The notes: generated from the letters alone by a model not told the origin. A stretch of DNA of 5,301 bases from a bacterium (GCA_016930435.1 JAFGGQ010000095.1:1-5301); one strand, 5' to 3'; positions 1 to 5,271 are shown, numbered from the stretch's first letter. Translations and numbers: made by a program.

Positions 1-1006
1 CACTCCAGTCGCACCCATTCACCACCGCTAAAGCGCCGGGGTCAAAGGGAGCAGAGATATATTCCCCGAAAATCATCTCCGCACGCCAGATCAGGTAGAG
101 GGTATTGATAGTGCATTTAACATCCCATTCGATAGGTGAATCTAACGTATGACCATAATTAATAAAAGCTCCCCAGGAGTGATATGACGGGAGATAATTT
201 ATGTGAAAATAGAGTCCGTAATAACTGCTGTATCCGACACCCCTGTAGAGAATATCCCCTGAGACGGGAACCTGGCCGCGGCGATGGGTCCAGGAAACGG
301 TCATGGTATCGGGCAGTTCAAAGGGATGATGCAGCACCGGGTCCAGGGGATCGGAGGCGACATTATAGACAACTCTGAATGTATCATAAGTGAGTTGTGG
401 GATGGTATCCAGACCGTGTATGTCCACCAGTGAATTAAAACCGGGATGGTCCCGTGGAGAATAAGCGCCGCGGTTCCACACCGTGCTGTGCGTAAATATC
501 ACAACCTTGTTTCCAAGTGAGGCATAACTTCGAACCAGGTCGCAGGCAATCGGGGAAAGGTCCTCGTAACCATAGACGTCCGAAACCCCGAAGAGTATCC
601 CCTCGAAAAATGTAAGGGGAATCATCCGCCAGGTTCCCTCTTCCACAGAATATACATTGAACGAATCGGTAGGATCCACCGTTGTGCCAAAGAGGGTAAT
701 TTCAATAAGGTAAACCCTCACATTGGTAGGGGGCGAACCTTCACCCTCATAACGGTCGAAGCGCGGACCTAATACGTAAGGATTGCAGGTGGTCGGGTAA
801 ACGATAAGGATATCCAGTGTAACCCCCGGGTCAATGAGGCGCAGAGCGCCATCGTCCATCCCGTCGGGATCAGGAGAAATAATCTCGATACCATTAAAGA
901 AACCAGGTTCAAAATCAGCGCGAAAAGTCTCCTGCCAGATCTGGCCCGACAAGGCCGATAAAGAAAATAATACTGCTACTGAAACAACCCAAATAATAGT
1001 TTTCAT
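1..1006 (-). CDS. Secreted protein of unknown function, 3' part outside the window
   Basis: The minus-strand frame is open from an ATG at 1006-1004 to the left edge: 335 full codons without a stop, so the C-terminus is missing. Residues 1-21 form a signal peptide (MKT, a hydrophobic run of about 15, then a small-residue SALSG cleavage region), so the product is exported; there is no lipobox. An AGGA ribosome site lies about 9 nt before the ATG. The mature part is rich in aromatic residues, Gly, Asp and Pro and predicts beta structure. Around residues 130-200 the pattern (LFGVSDVYGYEDL, CDLVRSYASLGNKVVIFTHS, then NSLVDIHGL) resembles the alpha/beta segment of type-1 glutamine-amidotransferase-like or ThuA-like folds, where a flexible strand end carries the functional residue. 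That family link is tentative. A C-terminal sorting domain could follow outside the window but cannot be seen. The gene is sure; its function is not. Confidence 0.82.
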   Translation of the reverse strand, partial: MKTIIWVVSVAVLFSLSALSGQIWQETFRADFEPGFFNGIEIISPDPDGMDDGALRLIDPGVTLDILIVYPTTCNPYVLGPRFDRYEGEGSPPTNVRVYLIEITLFGTTVDPTDSFNVYSVEEGTWRMIPLTFFEGILFGVSDVYGYEDLSPIACDLVRSYASLGNKVVIFTHSTVWNRGAYSPRDHPGFNSLVDIHGLDTIPQLTYDTFRVVYNVASDPLDPVLHHPFELPDTMTVSWTHRRGQVPVSGDILYRGVGYSSYYGLYFHINYLPSYHSWGAFINYGHTLDSPIEWDVKCTINTLYLIWRAEMIFGEYISAPFDPGALAVVNGCDWS

Positions 1007-1054
1007 TATATGTGATCCTTGCATAGATTTGGTATTTGTTTTTTTCCTTTTTCC

Positions 1055-1082
1055 AATATAAAAATGTTAAAGTAAAAGTCAA
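1055..1082 (-). promoter_or_regulatory. Promoter for the secreted-protein gene
   Basis: Read on the minus strand, TTGACT (1082-1077) and TATATT (1060-1055) are separated by 16 bp. Transcription would start near 1048 and give a leader of about 40 nt with a purine-rich stretch (GGAAAAAGGAAAAA) before the ribosome site. Spacing and boxes match the other promoters in this window. Confidence 0.6.
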
Positions 1083-1242
1083 TAAGAGAGAAAAGGAAAA
1101 ACAGTAATCGGTGATCAGTATTCATTAACCACTGGGGACAAACAGCGATCAGTGAGAAGTGAACAAAAACTAAAGTATGAATTTAAGATTGATTGCTATC
1201 CGGTCGGCTTTATATTGGTTAGCCCAGCCCTTTTAATCCGGG

Positions 1243-1294
1243 AAACGAAGGCTCTCAAAAACAGAACGTTTACTGCTGTGTACTTCGTTTTTTT
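1243..1294. terminator. Possible stem-loop terminator after the radical SAM operon (weak)
   Basis: AAACGAAG (1243-1250) pairs perfectly with CTTCGTTT (1283-1290), an 8-bp stem with a 32-nt loop. On the plus strand the stem is followed by a T-run (1288-1294), the usual layout of an intrinsic terminator, yet no plus-strand gene precedes it. On the minus strand, where the radical SAM operon ends 75 nt upstream at 1325, only TTT follows. The large loop makes it a poor terminator either way. It is the only candidate between the two minus-strand units. Confidence 0.25.
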
Positions 1295-1324
1295 CCATAC
1301 TGGAGTTAAGACCGCTACTGTCAA

Positions 1325-2263
1325 TTATTCCTGATTGACCTTTTCCAGGTTATATTCATACATCCCCTGAGAGACCTCTTTCATTTCCAGGAATTTCCGC
1401 ACATACTGACCGCAATTGCTCCCGATCCGGTTTTCTTCCAACTCCCCGATGCTTAATAATACTTCATAGCCTTTGACTCTCAGGCTATCAAGGATCTCTT
1501 CGGCATAATAGGGATCGTTAACAGCGCTTCGGATATTACTCTCCTGTGACCGGAGGGTAGGATTTACAGGGGTCAACTTGATAAAAAATACAGCGGGGTC
1601 GAAGTATTTGTAAAGCACTGTTGCCTTTAGCGGGGAGTTTTCCGCCAGCGCAAAATTCAGGGTCACCTTTCTGCCCTGTCGCTTATAGAATAGGGCTCCA
1701 TACTGGGCGATCCTCTTGAAATCCCATTTAGGGGCGGGTATAAGTTTGTCCCTCAGTTGGGGATCGGTGGTATGCACCGAGAATTGTAATTGAAACTGGT
1801 TGTAGCGGCTTTCTTTGATTTCCAGCATCCTTTGGAAGAATTTCTCCCTGCCCCTGGGAGCGATAGTGGATATGCATGGTATCAGTCCGGGCGCAATAAA
1901 ACGGTCGGGTAATTCCTCCAGTACATCCAGCACTGCGGGGTTCAAGGCAGGTTCTCCCAGCCTGGCAAATTGCACCTTGAACTTTTTTGCCGGAATGACC
2001 CGGTCCGGGTACCGCCGAATAACCGGATAGTCGATCTGGGCTAATATTCCCTCCTTGCTGATCGGGCCATGATAAAATCCTCCTGCATCACATATAGGGC
2101 AATTTACAGGGCAGCCGAAGAGCGTGGAAACGATTATCACCCACTTGTCCTCCCGGGGGATAGGGGGTTCGACCGATTCCACAAATTCAACAAACCTGCC
2201 CTCAAGTTCGGCCAGGTAAACCAGGGCGATATCCTCCCTGCCGACCTTAGCAATCACTTTCAT
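1325..2263 (-). CDS. RlmN/Cfr-like radical SAM protein with one catalytic Cys replaced
   Basis: 312 aa. Residues 51-58 (CPVNCPIC) are the CxxxCxxC motif that binds the [4Fe-4S] cluster of radical SAM enzymes. The rest follows the RlmN/Cfr RNA-methyltransferase layout: VSTLFGC before the cluster (RlmN VSSQVGC), a GEP SAM-binding motif at 103-105, STIAPR at 132-137, FSVHTTDPQLRDKLIP at 161-176 (RlmN SLHA..RDEIVPINK), KLTPVNP at 229-235, and SNCGQ with Cys284 at the position of the methyl-carrying Cys355 of E. coli RlmN. Two features differ. The residue seven before the first cluster cysteine is Ile44, where RlmN/Cfr have their second catalytic Cys (118 in E. coli). The N-terminal helical accessory domain is absent, giving 312 aa against roughly 350-390. 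The substrate is therefore unknown, and A2503 methylation should not be assumed. The ATG lies inside the end of the upstream flavoprotein gene, with GAGG 7 nt before it, so translation is probably coupled. The family call is firm; the reaction is unknown. Confidence 0.9.
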   Translation of the reverse strand: MKVIAKVGREDIALVYLAELEGRFVEFVESVEPPIPREDKWVIIVSTLFGCPVNCPICDAGGFYHGPISKEGILAQIDYPVIRRYPDRVIPAKKFKVQFARLGEPALNPAVLDVLEELPDRFIAPGLIPCISTIAPRGREKFFQRMLEIKESRYNQFQLQFSVHTTDPQLRDKLIPAPKWDFKRIAQYGALFYKRQGRKVTLNFALAENSPLKATVLYKYFDPAVFFIKLTPVNPTLRSQESNIRSAVNDPYYAEEILDSLRVKGYEVLLSIGELEENRIGSNCGQYVRKFLEMKEVSQGMYEYNLEKVNQE

Positions 2264-3083
2264 GATATATCCTCATCGCTGCCTCCAAACCGCTGCCGGC
2301 GGCTATACAAGCCTGTTTATAGCTACCCCTCACATCCCCGGTCAAATAAAGCTTAAATCCTGCAACAAGATCAGCCTCTCGCTCCCTAAGAGCATCAGTA
2401 TAGCAGTCCTTATTGGCTTCCCGCCCGATTGCCACTAACAGATAATCAACCTCAAAAGCTCTTTTTTTACCTGAGACAACCATTTTCACATCAAATTTAA
2501 TATTCATCAATTCAAAATCTTGACAATATGATATGTTACTGTTATTTAATACTTGTTCTGCCAATCCTGGCAAAGCTTTAATTCTGGAGCTGCGGTTCAG
2601 TATCACCACCCGGTTGTTCCGGGCCAGATTAAGGGCATAATCAAAGGCAATATCACCCGCACCTATAATTGCTATAACCTTATTCCGGGCATTTAACAGA
2701 GGCATGATACTGTACAAAACATTATCATTATTAAATATATTTGTCAACATAATCGGCTTTGTTCCGGCAGCCATGCATACAGTAGAAAAACTCTTCTCAC
2801 CTTTTTTAGTGCTAATGATAAATTCCCGATCATAGTCCAGTTTTACCACCTCCTCAGGAATAATCTCTATCCCATATTCCTGAAACCTCATCCGAAACAG
2901 ATCCGCGAGTTCAGGGCCTTTAATTGGCTGATGGCCTGGATAATTCTCTATTTGGTTAGCCTCCCAAAGCAAGCCCCCCAGCCGGTTTTTTTCAAAGAGA
3001 AGCGGCTGGAGACCGAACCTTTTTAGTTGAATGGCGGTGGTTATACCTGCAGGCCCTCCACCGATTACTGCTATTTTTTTCAA
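2247..3083 (-). CDS. Thioredoxin-reductase-like FAD/NAD(P) oxidoreductase without CxxC
   Basis: 278 aa, cytoplasmic, pyridine nucleotide-disulfide oxidoreductase fold. IGGGPAG at residues 7-13 is the FAD dinucleotide-binding loop, followed by the acidic strand end FEK (30-32) and GGLL. A second Rossmann motif, IIGAGDIAFDYA (139-150), binds NAD(P)H. LYLTGDV (246-252) and the following KQACIAAGSGLEAA (256-269) are the C-terminal FAD-contacting signature of thioredoxin reductases. Where thioredoxin reductase has its CATC disulfide just before the second Rossmann strand, this protein reads LYSIMPLLNARN, so the redox-active cysteine pair is missing. The NADPH motif HRRxxFR appears only as NRSSRIKA, so coenzyme preference is open. 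It is slightly shorter than typical thioredoxin reductase (about 310 aa). It probably passes electrons from NAD(P)H to a protein partner, in the way of TrxR-like ferredoxin/flavodoxin reductases. The 17-nt overlap with the radical SAM gene makes that enzyme the likely partner (inference). Confidence 0.88.
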   Translation of the reverse strand: MKKIAVIGGGPAGITTAIQLKRFGLQPLLFEKNRLGGLLWEANQIENYPGHQPIKGPELADLFRMRFQEYGIEIIPEEVVKLDYDREFIISTKKGEKSFSTVCMAAGTKPIMLTNIFNNDNVLYSIMPLLNARNKVIAIIGAGDIAFDYALNLARNNRVVILNRSSRIKALPGLAEQVLNNSNISYCQDFELMNIKFDVKMVVSGKKRAFEVDYLLVAIGREANKDCYTDALREREADLVAGFKLYLTGDVRGSYKQACIAAGSGLEAAMRIYHESDC

Positions 3084-3094
3084 TTGTCAACCTC
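3081..3094 (-). promoter_or_regulatory. Ribosome site that fixes a TTG start
   Basis: On the minus strand GAGG (3094-3091) is followed after 7 nt by TTG (3083-3081) and then AAA AAA ATA, giving the N-terminus MKKIAVIGGGPAG. The FAD-binding glycine motif begins only 7 residues in, so a later start would remove it, and no ATG lies in frame upstream with a comparable ribosome site. TTG is therefore the start. Confidence 0.75.
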
Positions 3095-3109
3095 GAAACA
3101 AAGATACTA

Positions 3110-3136
3110 AGCATGAACAGCCATATTAATCATGCT
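3110..3136. promoter_or_regulatory. Candidate operator: inverted repeat over the -10 box
   Basis: AGCATGA (3110-3116) and TCATGCT (3130-3136) are perfect 7-bp inverted repeats with a 13-bp spacer. They straddle the -10 box and the predicted start site of the oxidoreductase operon. The centre-to-centre distance of 20 bp, about two helical turns, fits a dimeric repressor. Most of it lies upstream of the predicted RNA start, which argues against an RNA hairpin. No regulator is encoded in the window. Confidence 0.35.
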
Positions 3137-3150
3137 TTAATTAATGTCAA
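3123..3150 (-). promoter_or_regulatory. Promoter of the oxidoreductase/radical SAM operon
   Basis: On the minus strand a perfect TTGACA (3150-3145) lies 16 bp from TAATAT (3128-3123). Transcription would start near 3116, leaving a leader of about 33 nt. It sits in the 142-bp gap after the msrBA stop, so the two-gene operon can be transcribed independently of msrBA. Confidence 0.6.
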
Positions 3151-3225
3151 TACTAAATTATATTCTAAAAACGATCGATGATTTTTGGAGATCAGGACAC
3201 TCTTTTTTTATCGGCAACAACCATC

Positions 3226-4170
3226 CTATTCACTGAAGATTTTCTTTTGAAAATGGCAGTAGGGTGTCTTCCCGGTTTTCTGGTAGTAATCCTGATGATA
3301 GTCTTCGGCTGGCCAGAAGATGCTGGCTTCGGTTACTTCGGTGGCTACCTTGTACCCCATATTTTCCAGCAGTTCAATGTACTTTTTTGCAATCTGTTTT
3401 TGGGTATCGTTAGTAAAAAATATCGCCGAGCGGTACTGATCGCCTATGTCCGGGCCCTGACGGTCCACCTGAGTGAAATCATGTATCTCGAAAAAGAACC
3501 TCGTCAGTTCTTCATAGTTTATCCTGGAGGGATCGAACACTATTTCCAGGGCTTCCGCATGGCCGGTGGTTTTGGAGCAGACTTCCTGATAGGATGGTTC
3601 ACTTTTATTCCCACCAGTATAGCCTACCCGGGTAGTCAATACTCCCGGCAGCTTCCTGAAAAGATGCTCCACTCCCCAGAAGCATCCTGCGGCAAAAACA
3701 GCGCGGTCTTTCTTAAGGGGTTGTCCCTCGGGTACAAAATTCATAGAAATAGAATTCACGCAATGCCTGGTATTTTTGGGAGTGAAATTCTCACCACTAA
3801 AAACATGGCCGAGATGCGCTCCGCAAAAGGCGCAGATGATTTCGGTGCGCTGACCGTCCTTATCAGGCAGGTGTTTCACCGCTCCGGGCAGCTCATCATC
3901 AAAACTGGGCCACCCTGCTCCTGAATCGAATTTGTCGGCGGAACGGTAAAGTGGCAGATCACACTTCCGGCAGGTGTAAGTACCCACCTCATAATGCTTA
4001 TAATATTCCCCCATAAAGGGAGGTTCGGTCCCTTTATCCTCAATAATTCTCTTCTCTCGTGGAGTTAATGTATTGAATTGGCTATGGATATCATCAGTCA
4101 TTTCTTCCCCCTGGCATGAAATGTTCAAAATTATTATAGTGAACATCATTAAATATATTAGTTTTCCCAT
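3226..4170 (-). CDS. msrBA: MsrB-MsrA fusion peptide-methionine sulfoxide reductase, exported
   Basis: 314 aa bifunctional enzyme that reduces both R- and S-methionine sulfoxide in oxidised proteins. The MsrB domain spans about 33-148: zinc cysteines C67/C70 (CRKC) and C113/C116 (CAFC), the substrate segment GAGWPSF (84-90), and catalytic Cys137 in RHCVNSISM. The MsrA domain spans about 155-312: catalytic Cys163 in GCFWGVE, GYTGG (183-187), TTGHAEA (201-207), and RQGPDIGDQYRSAIF (237-251). Cys305 near the C-terminus is a possible resolving cysteine. Residues 1-19 form a hydrophobic segment ending LNISC; this looks like a lipoprotein or membrane-anchor signal, but the lipobox is imperfect (Asn at -3), so lipidation is uncertain. 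Acting outside the cytoplasm is the natural reading. The B-then-A order differs from the A-then-B order of many fusions. GGAG lies 7 nt before the ATG, and a strong promoter precedes it. Family assignment is certain. Confidence 0.96.
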   Translation of the reverse strand: MGKLIYLMMFTIIILNISCQGEEMTDDIHSQFNTLTPREKRIIEDKGTEPPFMGEYYKHYEVGTYTCRKCDLPLYRSADKFDSGAGWPSFDDELPGAVKHLPDKDGQRTEIICAFCGAHLGHVFSGENFTPKNTRHCVNSISMNFVPEGQPLKKDRAVFAAGCFWGVEHLFRKLPGVLTTRVGYTGGNKSEPSYQEVCSKTTGHAEALEIVFDPSRINYEELTRFFFEIHDFTQVDRQGPDIGDQYRSAIFFTNDTQKQIAKKYIELLENMGYKVATEVTEASIFWPAEDYHQDYYQKTGKTPYCHFQKKIFSE

Positions 4171-4195
4171 TTAACTGCTCCATTAATTTACCTAT

Positions 4196-4223
4196 ATTAT
4201 AAACGGCTTTTCAAAATTGACAA
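4196..4223 (-). promoter_or_regulatory. Promoter of msrBA
   Basis: On the minus strand TTGTCA (4223-4218) is followed after 16 bp by a perfect TATAAT (4201-4196). The start site would be near 4188, giving a leader of about 18 nt that contains the GGAG ribosome site. It diverges from the tRNA promoter, with 33 bp between the two -35 boxes. Confidence 0.7.
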
Positions 4224-4256
4224 CTTTGATTTTAAATTTGCGTTTAATTTTTTCCA

Positions 4257-4284
4257 TTGACATTTGAAGTTATGTTAATATACT
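4257..4284 (+). promoter_or_regulatory. Promoter of tRNA-Gln
   Basis: A perfect TTGACA (4257-4262) and TATACT (4279-4284) are separated by 16 bp. The predicted start near 4291 is only about 6 nt before the tRNA 5' end, giving a very short 5' leader. This is a strong sigma70-type promoter, as expected for a stable RNA gene. Confidence 0.8.
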
Positions 4285-4296
4285 ATTCAAAAACAT

Positions 4297-4367
4297 TGGG
4301 GAGTCGTCTAACGGTAGGACACAGGACTCTGGATCCTGGCGTTGGGGTTCAAATCCCTGCTCCCCAG
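4297..4367 (+). tRNA. tRNA-Gln (anticodon CUG)
   Basis: A complete 71-nt cloverleaf. The acceptor stem is TGGGGAG (4297-4303) with CTCCCCA (4360-4366), 7 of 7 pairs. The D arm is GTC (4306-4308) with GAC (4318-4320) and contains the GG of the D loop. The anticodon stem is CAGGA (4322-4326) with TCCTG (4334-4338), around loop CTCTGGA whose positions 34-36 are CTG (4329-4331), reading codon CAG. The T arm is TGGGG/CCCTG around TTCAAAT, with two wobble pairs. The weak first pair U1-A72 and discriminator G73 (4367) are glutamine identity features. CCA is not encoded. A run of six T (4368-4373) follows directly. Confidence 0.96.
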
Positions 4368-4385
4368 TTTTTTCCCCAATTTTAT
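4367..4385 (+). repeat. Left arm of an inverted repeat bracketing the noncoding block
   Basis: GTTTTTTCCCCA (4367-4378) followed after one mismatch by TTTTAT (4380-4385) is the reverse complement of 5272-5290, 18 of 19 positions. It begins at the discriminator base of the tRNA. The T-run at 4368-4373 may also act as a simple transcription end signal for the tRNA, although it has no dedicated hairpin. Similar words (GTTTTTCCCC) recur at 4391, so low complexity is a caution. Confidence 0.45.
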
Positions 4386-4561
4386 TTATGGTTTTTCCCC
4401 CCTTCCCTCCACTGGCGTGGAGAGTTCCACCCGGTGAACGGGTAGGACAAAGATACCCGGTAATTTGGTAATAAGTGTTTGATTTAATTCTATTTCGTCC
4501 CTAAAGGGACTATTGATATTTTGGTATTTTTATGCTATAAATATTCCGTCCCTACGGGACT
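4382..4561 (+). repeat. Direct repeat copy 1, four hairpins
   Basis: About 180 bp repeated at 4879-5060. The stretch from the first hairpin to the third is about 94% identical by eye (six substitutions and one indel in about 108 positions); the spacer between the last two palindromes has diverged. Hairpins: CTCCAC/GTGGAG (4407-4422); ACCCG/CGGGT with loop GTGAA (4429-4443), extended by GTTCC/AGGAC with a C-A mismatch; GTCCCTAAAGGGAC (4497-4510); GTCCCTACGGGAC (4548-4560). Stems are kept between copies while loops and spacers vary. No protein gene is present. The palindromes look like REP-type dispersed repeats. Confidence 0.85.
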
Positions 4562-4581
4562 TATATATGTTTGGGCTGTCC

Positions 4582-4723
4582 CTTTGATACGCCTTTGGCT
4601 ACTCGGAGTCCGGCAATAGTAAATTTTGGGCGGGGCTTCGGTATTATATTTCGCATCTACTCAGCCGCCGTGGCGGTGCGAACTACAGGCGCTGAGTTGC
4701 CAGCCTTGCTGGGTGTATCGAAG
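4582..4723 (+). ncRNA. Candidate structured RNA or folded ssDNA with a branched junction
   Basis: A 142-nt segment is closed by a 9-bp stem, CTTTGATAC (4582-4590) with GTATCGAAG (4715-4723), containing one G-U pair. Inside are GCC-TTT-GGC (4591-4599), a 10-bp stem ACTCAGC(C)GCC (4659-4669) with GGCGCTGAGT (4688-4697) and one bulged C, and CCAGC-CTT-GCTGG (4700-4712). The loop of the 10-bp stem contains TGCGAA (4677-4682), which can pair with TTCGCA (4650-4655), giving an H-type pseudoknot. The single G-U pair in the closing stem would be A-C on the other strand, which slightly favours plus-strand RNA. Read-through from the tRNA promoter could transcribe it. It may instead be the core of a dispersed repeat. 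I know of no named RNA family it matches. Confidence 0.4.
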
Positions 4724-4878
4724 CGCCCATCGTATATAAGCAATGACGGGTAGAGAACATAAGGTCAGTAAAAGAAACGACGCTATTTGATTGATGGGAT
4801 TGCTTTCTCTGCGCCTCCTTTGCGAAAACCAACTTTGTTGGTTGCTCTGCGTTTAAGGCCACACAAAATTTTTGGTTA
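4724..4878. other. Noncoding spacer with one hairpin and TGCG repeats
   Basis: This links the folded core to the second direct repeat. It contains the hairpin AACCAAC-TTT-GTTGGTT (4827-4843) flanked by CTCTGCG at 4807-4813 and again at 4845-4851, with TTTGCG (4819-4824) between. ATTGATGGGATTG at 4790-4802 is the exact reverse complement of 5080-5092. No open frame of note is present. Confidence 0.55.
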
Positions 4879-5060
4879 TTATTTATGGTGTTTTCCCTCT
4901 TTACTCCACTTGCGTGGAGAGGTCCCCCCGGTGAACGGGTAGGACAAAGATTCCCGGTAATTTGGAAATAAGTGTATGATTTTAATTCTATTTCGTCCCT
5001 AAAGGGACTATTATTATTCTTGTGATGTTTTAACTATAAACATTACGTCCCTACGGGACT
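4879..5060 (+). repeat. Direct repeat copy 2, four hairpins
   Basis: Second copy of the 4382-4561 unit, offset by 497-499 bp. Hairpins: CTCCAC-TTGC-GTGGAG (4904-4919, loop changed by one base from copy 1); CCCG-GTGAA-CGGG (4927-4939) with an outer GTCC/GGAC; GTCCCTAAAGGGAC (4995-5008); GTCCCTACGGGAC (5047-5059). The last two palindromes are identical to copy 1 although the sequence between them is not, so the palindromes are the conserved units. Confidence 0.85.
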
Positions 5061-5083
5061 AAAATTTAATCGGATCATTCAAT

Positions 5084-5237
5084 CCCATCAATAAATTGAT
5101 GGGCTAATTTCACATAATCCCTTACAGGATTATATAACAAAGTAAATCAATAGTGATACCCCGAAGGGGTAATTTCTTATAAACCGGGGCAACGCCCCGG
5201 GTGTCAACAGAACAAATCATATAAGCCCTGAAGGGGC
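5084..5237. repeat. Tail of five different short palindromes
   Basis: Five hairpins follow at short intervals: CCCATCAA-TAAA-TTGATGGG (5084-5103); ATAATCC-CTTACA-GGATTAT (5114-5133); TACCCC-GAA-GGGGTA (5157-5171); CCGGGGC-AAC-GCCCCGG (5184-5200); GCCCT-GAA-GGGGC (5225-5237, one wobble). Loops are mostly three nt and GC-rich stems sit in AT-rich spacers of about 10-25 nt. No T-runs follow, so they are not ordinary terminators. They resemble dispersed REP-like elements. The segment encodes no protein. Confidence 0.7.
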
Positions 5238-5271
5238 GAAGTAAAACAAACATGAAGTGGAATAGCGAAAG

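Larger units (their letters stand above)
1007..1324. other. Intergenic gap with short repeats and one stem-loop
   Basis: This 318-bp gap has no credible gene. Its left end carries the promoter of the secreted-protein gene. A degenerate direct repeat is visible: GATCAGT at 1113-1119 and GATCAGTG at 1147-1154, within a run of CAGT/CACTG words. The right half holds the 3' untranslated region of the radical SAM gene and a stem-loop at 1243-1290. I see no other structure in it. Confidence 0.5.

Noticed and set aside
834-1061. Plus-strand open frame, 75 codons
   Set aside because: It is antisense to the secreted-protein gene and its promoter; the minus-strand reading has a signal peptide, ribosome site and promoter.
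1320-1339. Hairpin GTCAAT/ATTGAC over the radical SAM stop codon as terminator
   Set aside because: The 6-bp AT-rich stem has no T-run and overlaps the coding end, so it would not terminate transcription.
1815-2356. Plus-strand open frames opposite the radical SAM gene
   Set aside because: They are antisense to two well-supported coding regions and have no family pattern.
3160-3190. AAAAA...TTTTT symmetry after msrBA as terminator
   Set aside because: The AT pairs flank a CGATCG core that does not form a stable stem in register; no convincing GC-rich hairpin plus T-run is present.
3178-3924. Long plus-strand open frame, 248 codons
   Set aside because: It lies opposite the msrBA gene, whose protein matches both Msr families over full length; the plus-strand translation has no recognisable pattern.
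4340-4367. Integrase attachment site in the tRNA 3' end
   Set aside because: No duplicate of the tRNA T-arm/acceptor sequence is found downstream in the window and no integrase is present.
4257-4445. Plus-strand open frame, 62 codons
   Set aside because: It spans the tRNA promoter, the whole tRNA-Gln and part of the direct repeat, so it cannot be a real protein gene.
4571-4753. Plus-strand open frame, 60 codons, in the repeat core
   Set aside because: It lies across the branched fold; there is no ribosome site and the composition is that of a translated structured repeat.
4497-5059. GTCCC palindromes as a CRISPR array
   Set aside because: The repeats are only 13-14 bp, self-complementary, in two pairs separated by about 500 bp, and the spacers are partly shared between copies; no cas gene is seen.
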